NCBI GenBank assembly: GCA_003697085.1
Contig: RFFU01000094.1
Location: 21,552 to 85,551 of the forward strand
DNA: 64,000 nucleotides
From: Candidatus Hydrogenedentota bacterium
GTDB taxonomy: Bacteria; UBA8481; J006
Direction: 5' to 3'
In this document: piece after piece, positions 1-8,539 of the stretch
How positions within the stretch are numbered: the stretch's first letter is position 1
How the letters are laid out: every line of letters starts with the position of its first letter
Made by a program: the position numbers and the translations under genes
The notes under the pieces: generated by a model
Told to the model about the DNA's origin: nothing
The model's input: the letters and a program-made list of their open reading frames with translations, nothing else
Databases searched by the model: none

Positions 1-251
1 TGCCGTGAGAGGGCTAAAGCGCGTTTTTTTCTCCTTTCCTTATTCTGCGCGGGAACACAGACGCCGCCGCAACGCGGGGCGAGCCGGCACCCGAGGGCGG
101 AGCCAAAGGGCGGAGTTGTTCCGCGGCGGGAGCCGCGGGGATCGGGAAGCGACGAGGGGAAAGACCCGCCTTCCTTGCGGCTGCCTCCTTCCGACCCCCC
201 TGCGGTGTTTTCTCTTTCCCGTCGATGAAGATTTGAGGTTAGGATTCTCCT
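1..251. other. No gene seen upstream of the first methyltransferase
   Basis: This G+C-rich, purine-rich stretch shows no recognisable gene or RNA. Its last bases hold the ribosome binding site of the next gene, AGGA about 8 bases before the ATG at 252. Confidence 0.5.
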
Positions 252-1013
252 ATGAGAGAGATTTCTTTGGAAGAGAGGAAGCACGCGACGACGGAGGAGG
301 AAGTCCTGGGGAGAATCGTTCCCTGTTTGGTGCGGCCGGAGGGGTCGGGCAACATCGGTTCCGCCGCCCGCGCGGCCGCCGTCATGGGATTGGGAACGTT
401 GCGACTCGTTCAACCCCACGCTCCGATCAACCTGGAAGCAAGGAAAATGGCGGCGGGGGCTCAGGAGGCCTTACGCGCGGCGCGCTCCTGTGCTTCGCTC
501 GATGAGGCCCTTCATGATGCCGTTTTCGTCCTGGGATTCTCCGCGCGCCGGCGCGAGCATCGGATTCAACCCGTCTGGCTCGAATCGGCCGTGCCGAAAG
601 CCTTGGCGGCGGCGAGAAAGGGAACGGTTGTTCTTCTTTTCGGGAATGAGCGGACCGGGTTGGAAAATCCGGAACTGGACCGCGCGCATCAGGTTGTGAG
701 AATTCCGACGTCTCGCGTCTTCTCCTCCCTCAATCTTGCGCAGGCGGTGATGACCGCGGCCTATGAATTTCGCCGGCACGCGGGTGCGGAGATGGAAGAG
801 TACCATTATGAACTGGCACCTGCGGAAGACGTAGAACGCTGTATTCAGGCGCTGGCCGCCGCATTGGACAGGCGCCGTTTCTTTGCAAAAGCGAAACGCA
901 CTCTTGCCCTCCGCCGTCTGCGCGATCTTTTCGGCCGTGCCGTTCCGTATAAGAATGAAATCTCTCTCTTGCGTGGAATGATTCGTTCCCTCGACGAAGA
1001 CCCGCCGGTTTAG
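252..1013 (+). CDS. trmJ: SpoU/TrmH-class RNA 2'-O-methyltransferase, TrmJ-like
   Basis: Predicted to methylate a ribose 2'-hydroxyl in RNA, most likely tRNA, using SAM. The 253-residue protein carries the three SPOUT motifs: NIGSAAR at residues 34-40, GNERTGL at 131-137 and SSLNLAQAV around 158-166, which together form the trefoil-knot SAM site. An extra helical stretch of about 80 residues follows, as in TrmJ/LasT proteins. The ATG has an AGGA site 8 bases upstream. The gene is converging on the alpha-oxoamine synthase gene with a 36-base gap. The family is certain; the exact target nucleotide is not. Confidence 0.85.
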   Translation: MREISLEERKHATTEEEVLGRIVPCLVRPEGSGNIGSAARAAAVMGLGTLRLVQPHAPINLEARKMAAGAQEALRAARSCASLDEALHDAVFVLGFSARRREHRIQPVWLESAVPKALAAARKGTVVLLFGNERTGLENPELDRAHQVVRIPTSRVFSSLNLAQAVMTAAYEFRRHAGAEMEEYHYELAPAEDVERCIQALAAALDRRRFFAKAKRTLALRRLRDLFGRAVPYKNEISLLRGMIRSLDEDPPV

Positions 1014-1049
1014 AAACGCTTTTCCGAAAGGAAAATCAGGTCTCGAAAC

Positions 1050-2228
1050 TTACCGGAAATCTGCTCTGATCAGACGCAAAACGCGGCTTAGTTCTTCCCG
1101 CGGGTGATCCGCTTGGAGGGAGAAACGCAGTCTGTCCGTTCCACGAGGAACCGTCGGAAAGCGGATCCCACCGACCAAAACTCCTTTCTCGAGAAAAAAT
1201 CTCTTTCGTTCCATCACGAGATTGGGGTCTCCCAAGACGACCGGAACGATCGGAGAGGGGATCGAATCCAAATGGAGGGCTTCCCGAAAAGAAAGGGTCA
1301 TCTCAGTGAGACGTTTTCGCCGGAGAGGTTCTTTGCGGAGGAGTTTCAGAGCCGCGCGCGCGGCACCAACCGATGCCGGATTGATCCCTGTCGTGTAAAC
1401 GAAGGACGGGGCTTTTTGCAGAGTCAAGGCGATGATCGCTTCGGATCCAGCGAGAAACCCTCCCTGGCTTCCCAAGGCCTTCGAGAGTGTCCCCATTTGA
1501 ACGATGTCTTTCTCGGGTAGGAGAGAGAAATATTCACAGGTTCCGCGGCCTTCCGTTCCGATGACGCCGGTTGCGTGAGCGTCGTCCACGATGGAAAGGG
1601 CTCCAAAACGCCGCGCGATGGAGAGGATTTCGGGAAGAGGGGCGATATCCCCGTCCATCGAATGGATGCCGTCGAAGACGACGAGGAGTCGCTGAACGTG
1701 ATGCCGGTCGCGAAGGTTTCGGAGCGCGGATTCGAGAGAAGCGAGGCGGTCCCGCCGAAAGACGGCGATCCGTGCTCCGCTGAGGCGACTTCCTGATACA
1801 AGGCAATTGTGAGAGGATTTTTCCAGAACGATTCCGTCGTTCCGTCCCGCCAAGGCCGTCAGAACCGCCAGCGCTGCCATATACCCCGTCGGTGTAACCA
1901 AGGCTCGTGGAGCCTGCTTGAAGTCCGCCAGTTCTTCCTCCAGAGCCGTCACGGCCGGCGATGTTCCGGCCACGAGTCTCGAGGAGCCGGCGCCGGTTCC
2001 ATGATCGCGCAAAGCCGCAACGGCGCCTTCGATGACCTCGGGATGCGTGGCCAGAGAGAGGTAGTTGTTGGCGCTGAGGTTGAGCAGTCTCTTGCCGTTG
2101 TGGAAAAGAATCGGCGCGGCGCCTTTCGGAAACGTCTCGGCTTCGCGGCGGTACGCCGGATCGAGCGCGCGGAGTTCCTCCGCTACACCGGAATGCGTGG
2201 AGTGTTCCGGAGGAAAGGGAGTCTTCAT
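1050..2228 (-). CDS. bioF: Alpha-oxoamine synthase (BioF-like, PLP-dependent)
   Basis: Condenses an amino acid with an acyl thioester, releasing CO2; in BioF this is L-alanine plus pimeloyl-ACP/CoA giving 8-amino-7-oxononanoate. The 392-residue protein has the fold-type I PLP landmarks: DDAHATG at 215-221 and the PLP lysine K250 in TLSKALG. The ATG at 2228 overlaps the ketosynthase stop as ATGA, which fixes the start and implies translational coupling. No bioA, bioB or bioD lies in the window, so the acyl donor could be a product of the partner ketosynthase other than a biotin precursor. Related enzymes (Kbl, SPT, HemA, CqsA-like) share the motifs. Confidence 0.8.
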   Translation of the reverse strand: MKTPFPPEHSTHSGVAEELRALDPAYRREAETFPKGAAPILFHNGKRLLNLSANNYLSLATHPEVIEGAVAALRDHGTGAGSSRLVAGTSPAVTALEEELADFKQAPRALVTPTGYMAALAVLTALAGRNDGIVLEKSSHNCLVSGSRLSGARIAVFRRDRLASLESALRNLRDRHHVQRLLVVFDGIHSMDGDIAPLPEILSIARRFGALSIVDDAHATGVIGTEGRGTCEYFSLLPEKDIVQMGTLSKALGSQGGFLAGSEAIIALTLQKAPSFVYTTGINPASVGAARAALKLLRKEPLRRKRLTEMTLSFREALHLDSIPSPIVPVVLGDPNLVMERKRFFLEKGVLVGGIRFPTVPRGTDRLRFSLQADHPREELSRVLRLIRADFR

Positions 2229-3385
2229 CGCCTGCCGGATTGTTCCGGCGCTCTCGCGCGAAAGGCCGGTCTGTTCGTCCGCCCTTCGACGGCTTCCACA
2301 ACGAGCGCCGTCATCGGTCCCCCGAAGCCGTACGAAAGCAGGAGCGCGCGGTTTCCTTCGAGCGGGAAATCTCTGGTCAGGATACAGTCGGTGCGGAAAG
2401 AGGGATCGATCGTTTCGCAGCCCGTGGTCGCGGGAGCGAGACCGCGGTGAAGCGCGTCGATGGTCAAGAGGAGTTCGACGGCGCCGGCCGCTCCGAGACA
2501 ATGTCCGGTCAAGCCCTTCGTGGACGACGCCGGAACGAAGACGCCACGCGAGTCGAAGAGGAGCCGGAGGGCGTCCGCCTCGGCGGCATCGTTGATTTGA
2601 GTTCCGGTTCCATGAAGGTGAACGTAGTGAAGGTCGGAGGTTTCGAGGCCGGCGGAGTTCAGGGCGGCCAAGGCAAGTTCTGCTATCGCTTCGCCATCGG
2701 CCGTTCCACCGTAGGCCGAGGTGGTGTTGGCGCGCTGGGCGTATCCGAGAATTCGTGCCGAAAACGCGCGCCCGTCCGCGCGGGCGTCACTTTCTCGCTC
2801 GAGAAGAATGACACCGGCTCCTTCGCAGGGGACGAATCCATCGCGCCGAAGATCGAAGGGGCGAGGCCTCGTTCGACTCAACACCCCCATTCTGTCAAAA
2901 CCGGCTAGGACGAGTTCGTTGAGCGTGCCCTCTGCGGCGCCCGTCAAAACGATGTCCGCCTCGTCCCACTCGATCATCTGGACACCGCGAATAAGACTGA
3001 GAAATCCGGTTGCGCAAGCACCGATGCACGTCGTGGCGGGACCGGTTACACGTGCCGGTACCGGGGCAGGGAGGAGTGTTTCGAACCACGTTTTCGCCTC
3101 CGGCCACTTATCCTGGAGATCGGGGGCAAGGCACTGTTTGTAGAGACCATCGATGCCGAGTTTGGAGGCGGAGAGAGTGGAAGCGATTCGCGCGCCGCGG
3201 CGATTTTCGATTTCGCCTCGGACCATCGTTTCCTCGACCGCCAGACGCAACAACGCCGCGCTACCGTCGCCTTCGACCCCCGCCGTGAGACGGCGAGGGT
3301 GGGAATCCGTTAAGGGTTCGGTGGACGCAAGAAGAAGATGCGAGGCCGAAACCACGGCGGTGCGTGAGACGTCATTTCCGTGCAT
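2225..3385 (-). CDS. Beta-ketoacyl-ACP synthase (FabF/KS-like)
   Basis: Decarboxylative Claisen condensation enzyme of the FabB/FabF thiolase-fold class. It has 386 residues with an intact Cys-His-His triad: C124 in GACATG, H258 in HGTGT and H295 in KGLTGH. The HGTGT form is common in polyketide-type ketosynthases, whereas housekeeping FabF usually has HGTST. The ATG at 3385 is the first Met before the conserved region; upstream in-frame codons run into repeat DNA and look non-coding. Its stop overlaps the start of the alpha-oxoamine synthase by ATGA, so the two products probably act in sequence. It is unlikely to be the only housekeeping KAS, since no other fab genes are nearby. Confidence 0.8.
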   Translation of the reverse strand: MHGNDVSRTAVVSASHLLLASTEPLTDSHPRRLTAGVEGDGSAALLRLAVEETMVRGEIENRRGARIASTLSASKLGIDGLYKQCLAPDLQDKWPEAKTWFETLLPAPVPARVTGPATTCIGACATGFLSLIRGVQMIEWDEADIVLTGAAEGTLNELVLAGFDRMGVLSRTRPRPFDLRRDGFVPCEGAGVILLERESDARADGRAFSARILGYAQRANTTSAYGGTADGEAIAELALAALNSAGLETSDLHYVHLHGTGTQINDAAEADALRLLFDSRGVFVPASSTKGLTGHCLGAAGAVELLLTIDALHRGLAPATTGCETIDPSFRTDCILTRDFPLEGNRALLLSYGFGGPMTALVVEAVEGRTNRPAFRARAPEQSGRR

Positions 3386-3520
3386 AACAGAGAAAAGTCT
3401 AACAGGAGCCTCAACACGGAACCACGGTAGAAATACAAGGATAGGGGCAAGGACGAAGAAAAAGGCAAAAGTCAAAAGGAAAAAGGCAAAACGGAAAAGG
3501 GAAAAGGGAACGGAAGATTT

Positions 3521-3613
3521 GGAGCGGAAACTCTCCAGTCTGCGAATTGCCGATCCGCCCGTGGTGTCATTCCGAGCGAGGCGGCGCGCAGCGACGCCGA
3601 CGAGGAATCCCCC
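3521..3613 (+). repeat. Dispersed ~90-bp unit, copy 1
   Basis: Begins with GGAGCG and an imperfect hairpin (ACTCTCCAGT core), continues through GAATTGCCGATCCGC and GTGTCATTCCGAG, and ends with CGACGAGGAATCCCC. It aligns over nearly its whole length with the reverse complement of 56636-56720 and with 3800-3892. Confidence 0.8.
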
Positions 3614-3761
3614 AAGATTGCTGACAACCGCCTCGTTCTCCCTCGCCCCTCGGGGGAGAGGGTTGGGGTGAGGGGGGCGCTTTGGAACCACGGCGGGATA
3701 CCGCGAGAAGGGGTTTCCTCGCTAGCGCTCGGAATGACAACGCGGACGGCGATCCACCCCA

Positions 3762-3777
3762 CAGGTTCGAGAACCTG
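3762..3777. repeat. Short perfect hairpin, CAGGTT stem
   Basis: CAGGTT-CGAG-AACCTG, a 6-bp perfect stem with a 4-base loop. The same GCAGGTT stem recurs at 56596-56615. It looks like a tRNA T-arm at first sight but has no surrounding cloverleaf. Confidence 0.7.
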
Positions 3778-3799
3778 CGCTCGATTTTCGCCGTGTTAT

Positions 3800-3892
3800 G
3801 GAGCGCAGACTCTTCAGTCTGCGTTTGGCTGATCCGCCCCTCCGGGGTGTCACTCCGAGGAGGGTGGAGCCCGACGAGGAATCCCCCACAAA
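3800..3892 (+). repeat. Dispersed ~90-bp unit, copy 2, with perfect 8-bp hairpin
   Basis: Contains the hairpin CGCAGACT-CTTC-AGTCTGCG at 3804-3823, then GCTGATCCGCC, GTGTCACTCCGAGG and CGACGAGGAATCCCCCA. Same order as copy 1, but more diverged in the middle. Confidence 0.75.
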
Positions 3893-3956
3893 TGCCCCCG
3901 GGTGCATGGCAAATTGTGGGCAGGGTCAAGTTCGGCAGACAGCCCTTTCTGGGAGC

Positions 3957-3973
3957 GCAGGCATCTTGCCTGC
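3957..3973. repeat. Short perfect hairpin, GCAGGCA stem
   Basis: GCAGGCA-TCT-TGCCTGC, a 7-bp perfect stem. An imperfect reverse-oriented relative lies at 59045-59061, next to a perfect 16-bp palindrome. Confidence 0.7.
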
Positions 3974-4262
3974 CAAAACGGGCTCTTAGAAGGTTACCTT
4001 TCGGTCTCCCCGATCATATTCGGGGTTTCGCCCAGGAGCGGACCGATAGGATTCGGCAAAAGGTGCTCATTTTCGCCGTGACACAACGGAGATTTTTCCG
4101 TTGAATGGGGGCAGGACGATGTATATTTTTTGCGGTTGGGGATAAGGCACGAGGGAAGTGGGAAGCGAGGAAATGGATGTCAGACCATCGTGAAACGAGG
4201 GAAGGTATTGTGCCGAAACGTGGCGAAGAAATCGTGTTGCACGTTATTCGGCGTTTTTCCGT

Positions 4263-5267
4263 GTGAAGGAATTTCGGGCGCGGGAAGTCATTATCGGACT
4301 CGCGCTCGGATTTTTGTGCTCGGTTGTTCTTGCCGAGGTATATCTGCGTCTTCAAGTTTCTCAAGACAATTACCATTTCCGAAATTACATACGTGAGGTG
4401 GAAACTCGTCGCAAGTATGGTCTGAAGCCCGGAACGTATCCGGGCAACATAACGATTCTTCCGGAAGGCATTCGTGGACCGCGTTCCCTATCCGATACCG
4501 CCGAATTCACGATCGCTTGGATGGGAAACAGCGTTGTATTTGGCGCCGGTGTTCCCGATTCGTTCACCTTGCCCCACCTTTTGGAGACTTCTCTCCGAGA
4601 GCAGTTTCCCTCTATCGTCGTATGGAACCTCGGCATTCCCTCATATTCCAGCACCCAGGTTCGCGCCTATCTCGAGGAGATACTCGATTCCCACACTTTC
4701 CAATTACTGATCATTACCGTGGGAGGAAATGACCTGTCACTTGCCTCTCAATTCGGCAATGAATTCGATTCCTCTTCAAACTGGCGCGACATCCGTTTTC
4801 GAAAAGAAATAGTCCGAAATCAGAAAATCCATTCCGAACTGGCTGTTCGGCTACAAGACTTCTTTTCAAAAAAAGAAGTTCCTTTCTTCCGAACCAACCC
4901 TGAACGAGCCCTCCAACGTGCCTGGCCCGTGATCCGGAACAACCTCTTCGCAATTGCCTCTTTATGCCATAAGAAGAATATTCGTCTCGTCCTGACCACC
5001 TATTATCTCAAAGACAGTTTTACCGCGTCAGACGATAGTCATACGCGGTGGGGGAACACGGTTCGCGAAATGAGCTCCCGCTTTATGCAATTCGGAAAAG
5101 AACAGGGAATTCTCGTATTTGATGTAGCACGGGTTATCGCGAAATCTCCTCACCCCAACTCCTTTTATATCGATAACGTCCACTATTCGCCAAGAGGCGC
5201 GAAAATGCTATCAAAACAGTTGGCAATTTTTTTGCGAAAAAGATTCCTTGGTTCTTACAAAAATTGA
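4263..5267 (+). CDS. Membrane-anchored SGNH/GDSL hydrolase
   Basis: Probable esterase or acylhydrolase of the SGNH fold. A hydrophobic segment at residues 9-25 should anchor it in, or target it through, the inner membrane. Block I is MGNSVVFG with nucleophile S90 (GNS in place of GDS), block III is GGND at 154-157, and block V is D304-N-V-H307, giving an intact Ser-His-Asp set in 334 residues. The GTG start has no clear Shine-Dalgarno. The gene is visibly more A+T-rich than its neighbours and stands alone between two repeat patches, which fits recent acquisition. The substrate is unknown; polysaccharide deacetylation is one possibility. Confidence 0.75.
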   Translation: MKEFRAREVIIGLALGFLCSVVLAEVYLRLQVSQDNYHFRNYIREVETRRKYGLKPGTYPGNITILPEGIRGPRSLSDTAEFTIAWMGNSVVFGAGVPDSFTLPHLLETSLREQFPSIVVWNLGIPSYSSTQVRAYLEEILDSHTFQLLIITVGGNDLSLASQFGNEFDSSSNWRDIRFRKEIVRNQKIHSELAVRLQDFFSKKEVPFFRTNPERALQRAWPVIRNNLFAIASLCHKKNIRLVLTTYYLKDSFTASDDSHTRWGNTVREMSSRFMQFGKEQGILVFDVARVIAKSPHPNSFYIDNVHYSPRGAKMLSKQLAIFLRKRFLGSYKN

Positions 5268-5309
5268 TTTCATCAACGGAATTCGCGGGTGAATTGCGGG
5301 GCTGTGAGA

Positions 5310-5352
5310 CCTCCGAGGAATCCCCCACAAATGCTGGCGGCGCCCTCGGAGG
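5310..5352. repeat. Inverted repeat between convergent genes
   Basis: CCTCCGAGG (5310-5318) and CCTCGGAGG (5344-5352) form a perfect 9-bp stem around a 25-base loop containing AATCCCCCACAAATGC, text shared with 3879-3895. It sits between the SGNH gene and the 3' end of the RND gene and could act as a bidirectional transcription block, although there is no T-tract. Confidence 0.5.
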
Positions 5353-5453
5353 AATACGGGGAGGAGATACGGGTTTCTTCTTGGCAGAGCCTGGACCCCG
5401 GACGCAACGGCGAGTCCGTAGAAGGAAGAGGTGAGTCCAAGGGTGAAGAAAAA

Positions 5454-8400
5454 CTATATCGCCAACGTTGGGATCAGGATCAGTGTCGCGAAGAGAGAGG
5501 TTGTCAGTCCGCCGATGACGGTTATAGCGAACGGTTGAAAGATGTGAGAGCCTGTGTGAAGCGCCAGTGCAGCCGGAATCAACGCACCGATGGTGGTCAG
5601 CGATGTGAGCAGGATCGGGCGCAAGCGGATCGAGACGGCTTCCTTGAAGGCGTTGATGCGGAGTGTACGATCCAGGCCCCCGGCGGCGTTGCCGTGCTGC
5701 ATTTCAAGGCGGACGAGACTTCGATCGGCGAAATCGAGGAGAACGATGGCGTTGTTGACCGCAACCCCCACGAGGGTGATTACGCCCAAGGCGACGGAGA
5801 CGTCGAGGGCCTGATTGAAGAGGCGGAGGGCCACGACGGCTCCGGTCAATGCTGTCGGAACAGTGACCAAAATTAGAATCGGCCGCATACCGGAACCGGT
5901 CTGAAGCACCAGGATGAAGTAGATCAAGAGAATTGCACCGGCGAGAAGAAGAACCAGGTCGAGCGCGGAACGCATAAGAACCTTGTACTGTCCGCTGATG
6001 GAGATACTGTATCCGCTGGGAAGGGACAGTGTCCGAAAACTCTTCTTCAGGTGCGCCGCCACACTCGGAATATTTCCCTCGACCTCCGCAATCAGAGTCA
6101 ATTCCCTTTGACCATTCAAGCGGTGAAGAGCGGAAGGGGTCTTACGGCGGGAGATACTGGCAACCGCGCTCAACGGTACGAGCGTTCCCTGGTAGGTTCC
6201 AATGGGAAGATTCACGAGATCCGAACCGGCCGTCGCGGAGTTATGATCAAGCGTCACGATAACGGAGACCGTCTCTCGAGGTTTAATGATCGATGTGGCG
6301 ACGAGATCTTGATGCGCGGCCTTGAGAGTCTGAAAGACATCTTCCGGCTCGAGGTGAAAGCGTTCCAATTTCGCCGGATCGATGCGCACATCGACCTGCG
6401 ACGCCTTGAATTTCGTGTTGTTGACGATATTGGAGATGGCCGGATCGGCTGCCATGATCTTCTCGACCTGTCCCGCGATTTTCTCCAGTTCCTCCTCGTC
6501 GTCGCCGTAGATCGTGACGCCGAACACGGCGGGGAGACCGGAAAAACTCTCGTCCATCTTCTCCTGTGTCGGCTGATGGTAAACGAGAACAGCGCCCTCC
6601 AGTCCATCGAATGACTTGCGCAATGTCCGGATGACGTCATCCGCCGATCTCCGCCGGAGTGTTCTCTTTTTGAGTTTTATCAAAATCTCGCCGAGATTGA
6701 CGCCTTCGATCTGGAAACCTCCCTCGGGAGATCCGCTCATCCGAAAAACGCAGGCGACAGCGGGATCGGAAAGGACGGTTTTTACCAGTTCCGCGCCGAG
6801 CCGATTGCTTTGGGTCAAAGATGTTCCCGGAGGAAGAGTGTACTCGACAAGAATGCCGCCTTCGTCAATTGGTGGAAGAACCGCCACGTTCATTCCGAGA
6901 CTGCAAAGAACACCGGCGACGCCCCCGAGAGCGGCCGCTCCAACGACGACCTTCCGGTGATCGAAACAGAAGTCGAGCAGGGATAACAAGGGTTCTTGGA
7001 GAAGTCGCAAAACGTGTTCCCCGGCTCGCGACTCTCTCGGGAGGCGCTGGGCCACGGGCAAGCGGCAGAAGAGAATGGGAACGAGGGTCAGGGAAAAGAG
7101 AAGGGAAATCATCAATGCGGAGCTGATCGTGACTCCGAAGGGTTTGAGGAAGAGCCCGAAGATGCCGGTGATGAAGACAAGAGGGAGAAAGGCCGCGGCT
7201 GTTGTCACGGTGCCGGCCGTGTCCGCCGCGGCAATCTCAACCGTGCCCCTCCAGGCTGCGTCGATCGGGGAGAGTCCCTTCGAGGAATGACGGTGGATAT
7301 TCTCTGCAACGACGATCGTGTCGTCGACGATCATTCCAATGGACAGTACCAGAGCGCTCATCGTGATGACGTTAAAACTCAGTCCAAAAAATCGCATAAT
7401 GACGATGGTGCCCAGCAGTGTTAAGGGAATCGTGATGACGACGATCAGGGTCGGCCGGAATGCCCCGAGGAAGAAGGCGAGAACAGCGATGGCGATCCCG
7501 GCGCCGAGAACCATATCTTCGAGAATCTCGTGCTGGGACTCGTGGACGATTTCGGATTGGTCGTAGTACTTCTGAACAATTGTACCATGAGGGAAAAGAG
7601 ATCTATTTTCCGAGAGAAATTTGTCGACCGCGGCGACGACGTCCGTGGTATTCGCGCTTGGTTGTTTGCGGACCAGAAGCGCCACGGCCGGGTGCCCGTT
7701 CCCCGTCACGGTGTAGTGTTTCGGACGAACCCCCTCCGAAAGAGTAGCGACGGCGGAAAGGGGAACCGAGGTTCCATCTCGATCGGACAAGGCGAGGTGT
7801 TTCAGGTCCTCGATCGTTCGAATGCGTCCCTCCGCGCGAATTCTGTATTCCCGTCCGGCGTCCTCGTAATAGCCCGCGGATTCGAGAGAATTGTATTTTT
7901 GCAAGGTCCGGACGAGATTAGGAATCGATAGTCGCGCCGCATCCAACGCCTCAGGACGGACCCGAACGAAGAAGGCTCTCTCCTCACCGCCGATCACATC
8001 GACGGAGGCCACACCCGGAACCTCGTTGATGCGCCCCGCGATCTTGTAACGGACGAGATTCGTTAGGGCAACCGGGTCGTCAACGCCGTAAACGACGTAA
8101 TCACAGACTTCCTGAAGCGTGGTCCCGATGTTTTCCAGGCGGGGCGTGGCGCCCTGCGGGAGAAGAGAGCGGAGGCGTGCGAGCCGCGCCTGAACAATCA
8201 TCCACGCATCCTGAACCCGTGTTCCCCACGCAAACTGAATGGTGACGCGCGAGATCCCTTCAGCGGAGACGCTGGAGACGCGCTGGACCCCGGGAATGCT
8301 TTGCATCTGACTCTCGATCGGCCGCGAGACGAGAAATTCAATATTCTCGGCCGATGCTCCGGGCAAATGAGTAATGATATTGACGAGAGGAACATTGAGG

Positions 8401-8519
8401 TCGGGAAAGAGGCCGACCGGCATCTGGTCCGCCGATCCAATTCCAGCCAATGTCAGCGCAAGCATCAGAATCAAGACGACGATCGGCCGCCTTCCCATTG
8501 TTTGGAGAAAATCACGCAT
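5454..8519 (-). CDS. RND-family inner-membrane efflux pump (AcrB/CusA-like)
   Basis: Proton-driven pump subunit of a tripartite efflux system, 1021 residues. It shows the RND architecture: a first membrane helix at about 10-30, a large periplasmic loop, helices 2-6 from about 337, a second periplasmic loop and helices 7-12. The proton-relay pair D399-D400 lies in GMIVDDTIVV of helix 4. Short motifs do not distinguish heavy-metal (CzcA) from hydrophobic (HAE1) substrates. It is the last gene of an operon with its adaptor (20-base gap) and outer-membrane protein. The reading frame ends within or just after helix 12; the usual short C-terminal tail is missing and hydrophobic codons continue beyond the TAG. 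Confidence 0.9.
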   Translation of the reverse strand: MRDFLQTMGRRPIVVLILMLALTLAGIGSADQMPVGLFPDLNVPLVNIITHLPGASAENIEFLVSRPIESQMQSIPGVQRVSSVSAEGISRVTIQFAWGTRVQDAWMIVQARLARLRSLLPQGATPRLENIGTTLQEVCDYVVYGVDDPVALTNLVRYKIAGRINEVPGVASVDVIGGEERAFFVRVRPEALDAARLSIPNLVRTLQKYNSLESAGYYEDAGREYRIRAEGRIRTIEDLKHLALSDRDGTSVPLSAVATLSEGVRPKHYTVTGNGHPAVALLVRKQPSANTTDVVAAVDKFLSENRSLFPHGTIVQKYYDQSEIVHESQHEILEDMVLGAGIAIAVLAFFLGAFRPTLIVVITIPLTLLGTIVIMRFFGLSFNVITMSALVLSIGMIVDDTIVVAENIHRHSSKGLSPIDAAWRGTVEIAAADTAGTVTTAAAFLPLVFITGIFGLFLKPFGVTISSALMISLLFSLTLVPILFCRLPVAQRLPRESRAGEHVLRLLQEPLLSLLDFCFDHRKVVVGAAALGGVAGVLCSLGMNVAVLPPIDEGGILVEYTLPPGTSLTQSNRLGAELVKTVLSDPAVACVFRMSGSPEGGFQIEGVNLGEILIKLKKRTLRRRSADDVIRTLRKSFDGLEGAVLVYHQPTQEKMDESFSGLPAVFGVTIYGDDEEELEKIAGQVEKIMAADPAISNIVNNTKFKASQVDVRIDPAKLERFHLEPEDVFQTLKAAHQDLVATSIIKPRETVSVIVTLDHNSATAGSDLVNLPIGTYQGTLVPLSAVASISRRKTPSALHRLNGQRELTLIAEVEGNIPSVAAHLKKSFRTLSLPSGYSISISGQYKVLMRSALDLVLLLAGAILLIYFILVLQTGSGMRPILILVTVPTALTGAVVALRLFNQALDVSVALGVITLVGVAVNNAIVLLDFADRSLVRLEMQHGNAAGGLDRTLRINAFKEAVSIRLRPILLTSLTTIGALIPAALALHTGSHIFQPFAITVIGGLTTSLFATLILIPTLAI

Positions 8520-8539
8520 CAGACGAATGGAATTCGCAT

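Larger units (their letters stand above)
3386..4262. repeat. Repeat-rich intergenic region with several dispersed units
   Basis: Nearly 0.9 kb without a convincing gene. It holds an A/G-rich run with AAGGCAAAAGTCAAA at 3462-3476, two direct copies of a roughly 90-bp unit (3521-3613 and 3800-3892), a G/C-rich element at 3633-3677 containing CCCTCGGGGGAGAGGG-like text, and hairpins at 3762-3777, 3804-3823, 3957-3973 and 4008-4025. Related copies occur near 56.6 kb and 59.0 kb. The distal part presumably carries the promoter of the SGNH gene, but I cannot assign it confidently. Confidence 0.75.

Noticed and set aside
3762..3780. GGTTCGAGAACC resembling a tRNA T-arm
   Set aside because: No acceptor, D or anticodon stem can be built around it; it is one of the dispersed hairpins.
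4008..4025. CCCCGA-N6-TCGGGG hairpin as a terminator
   Set aside because: No gene ends upstream on this strand and only three T follow; kept only as part of the repeat region.
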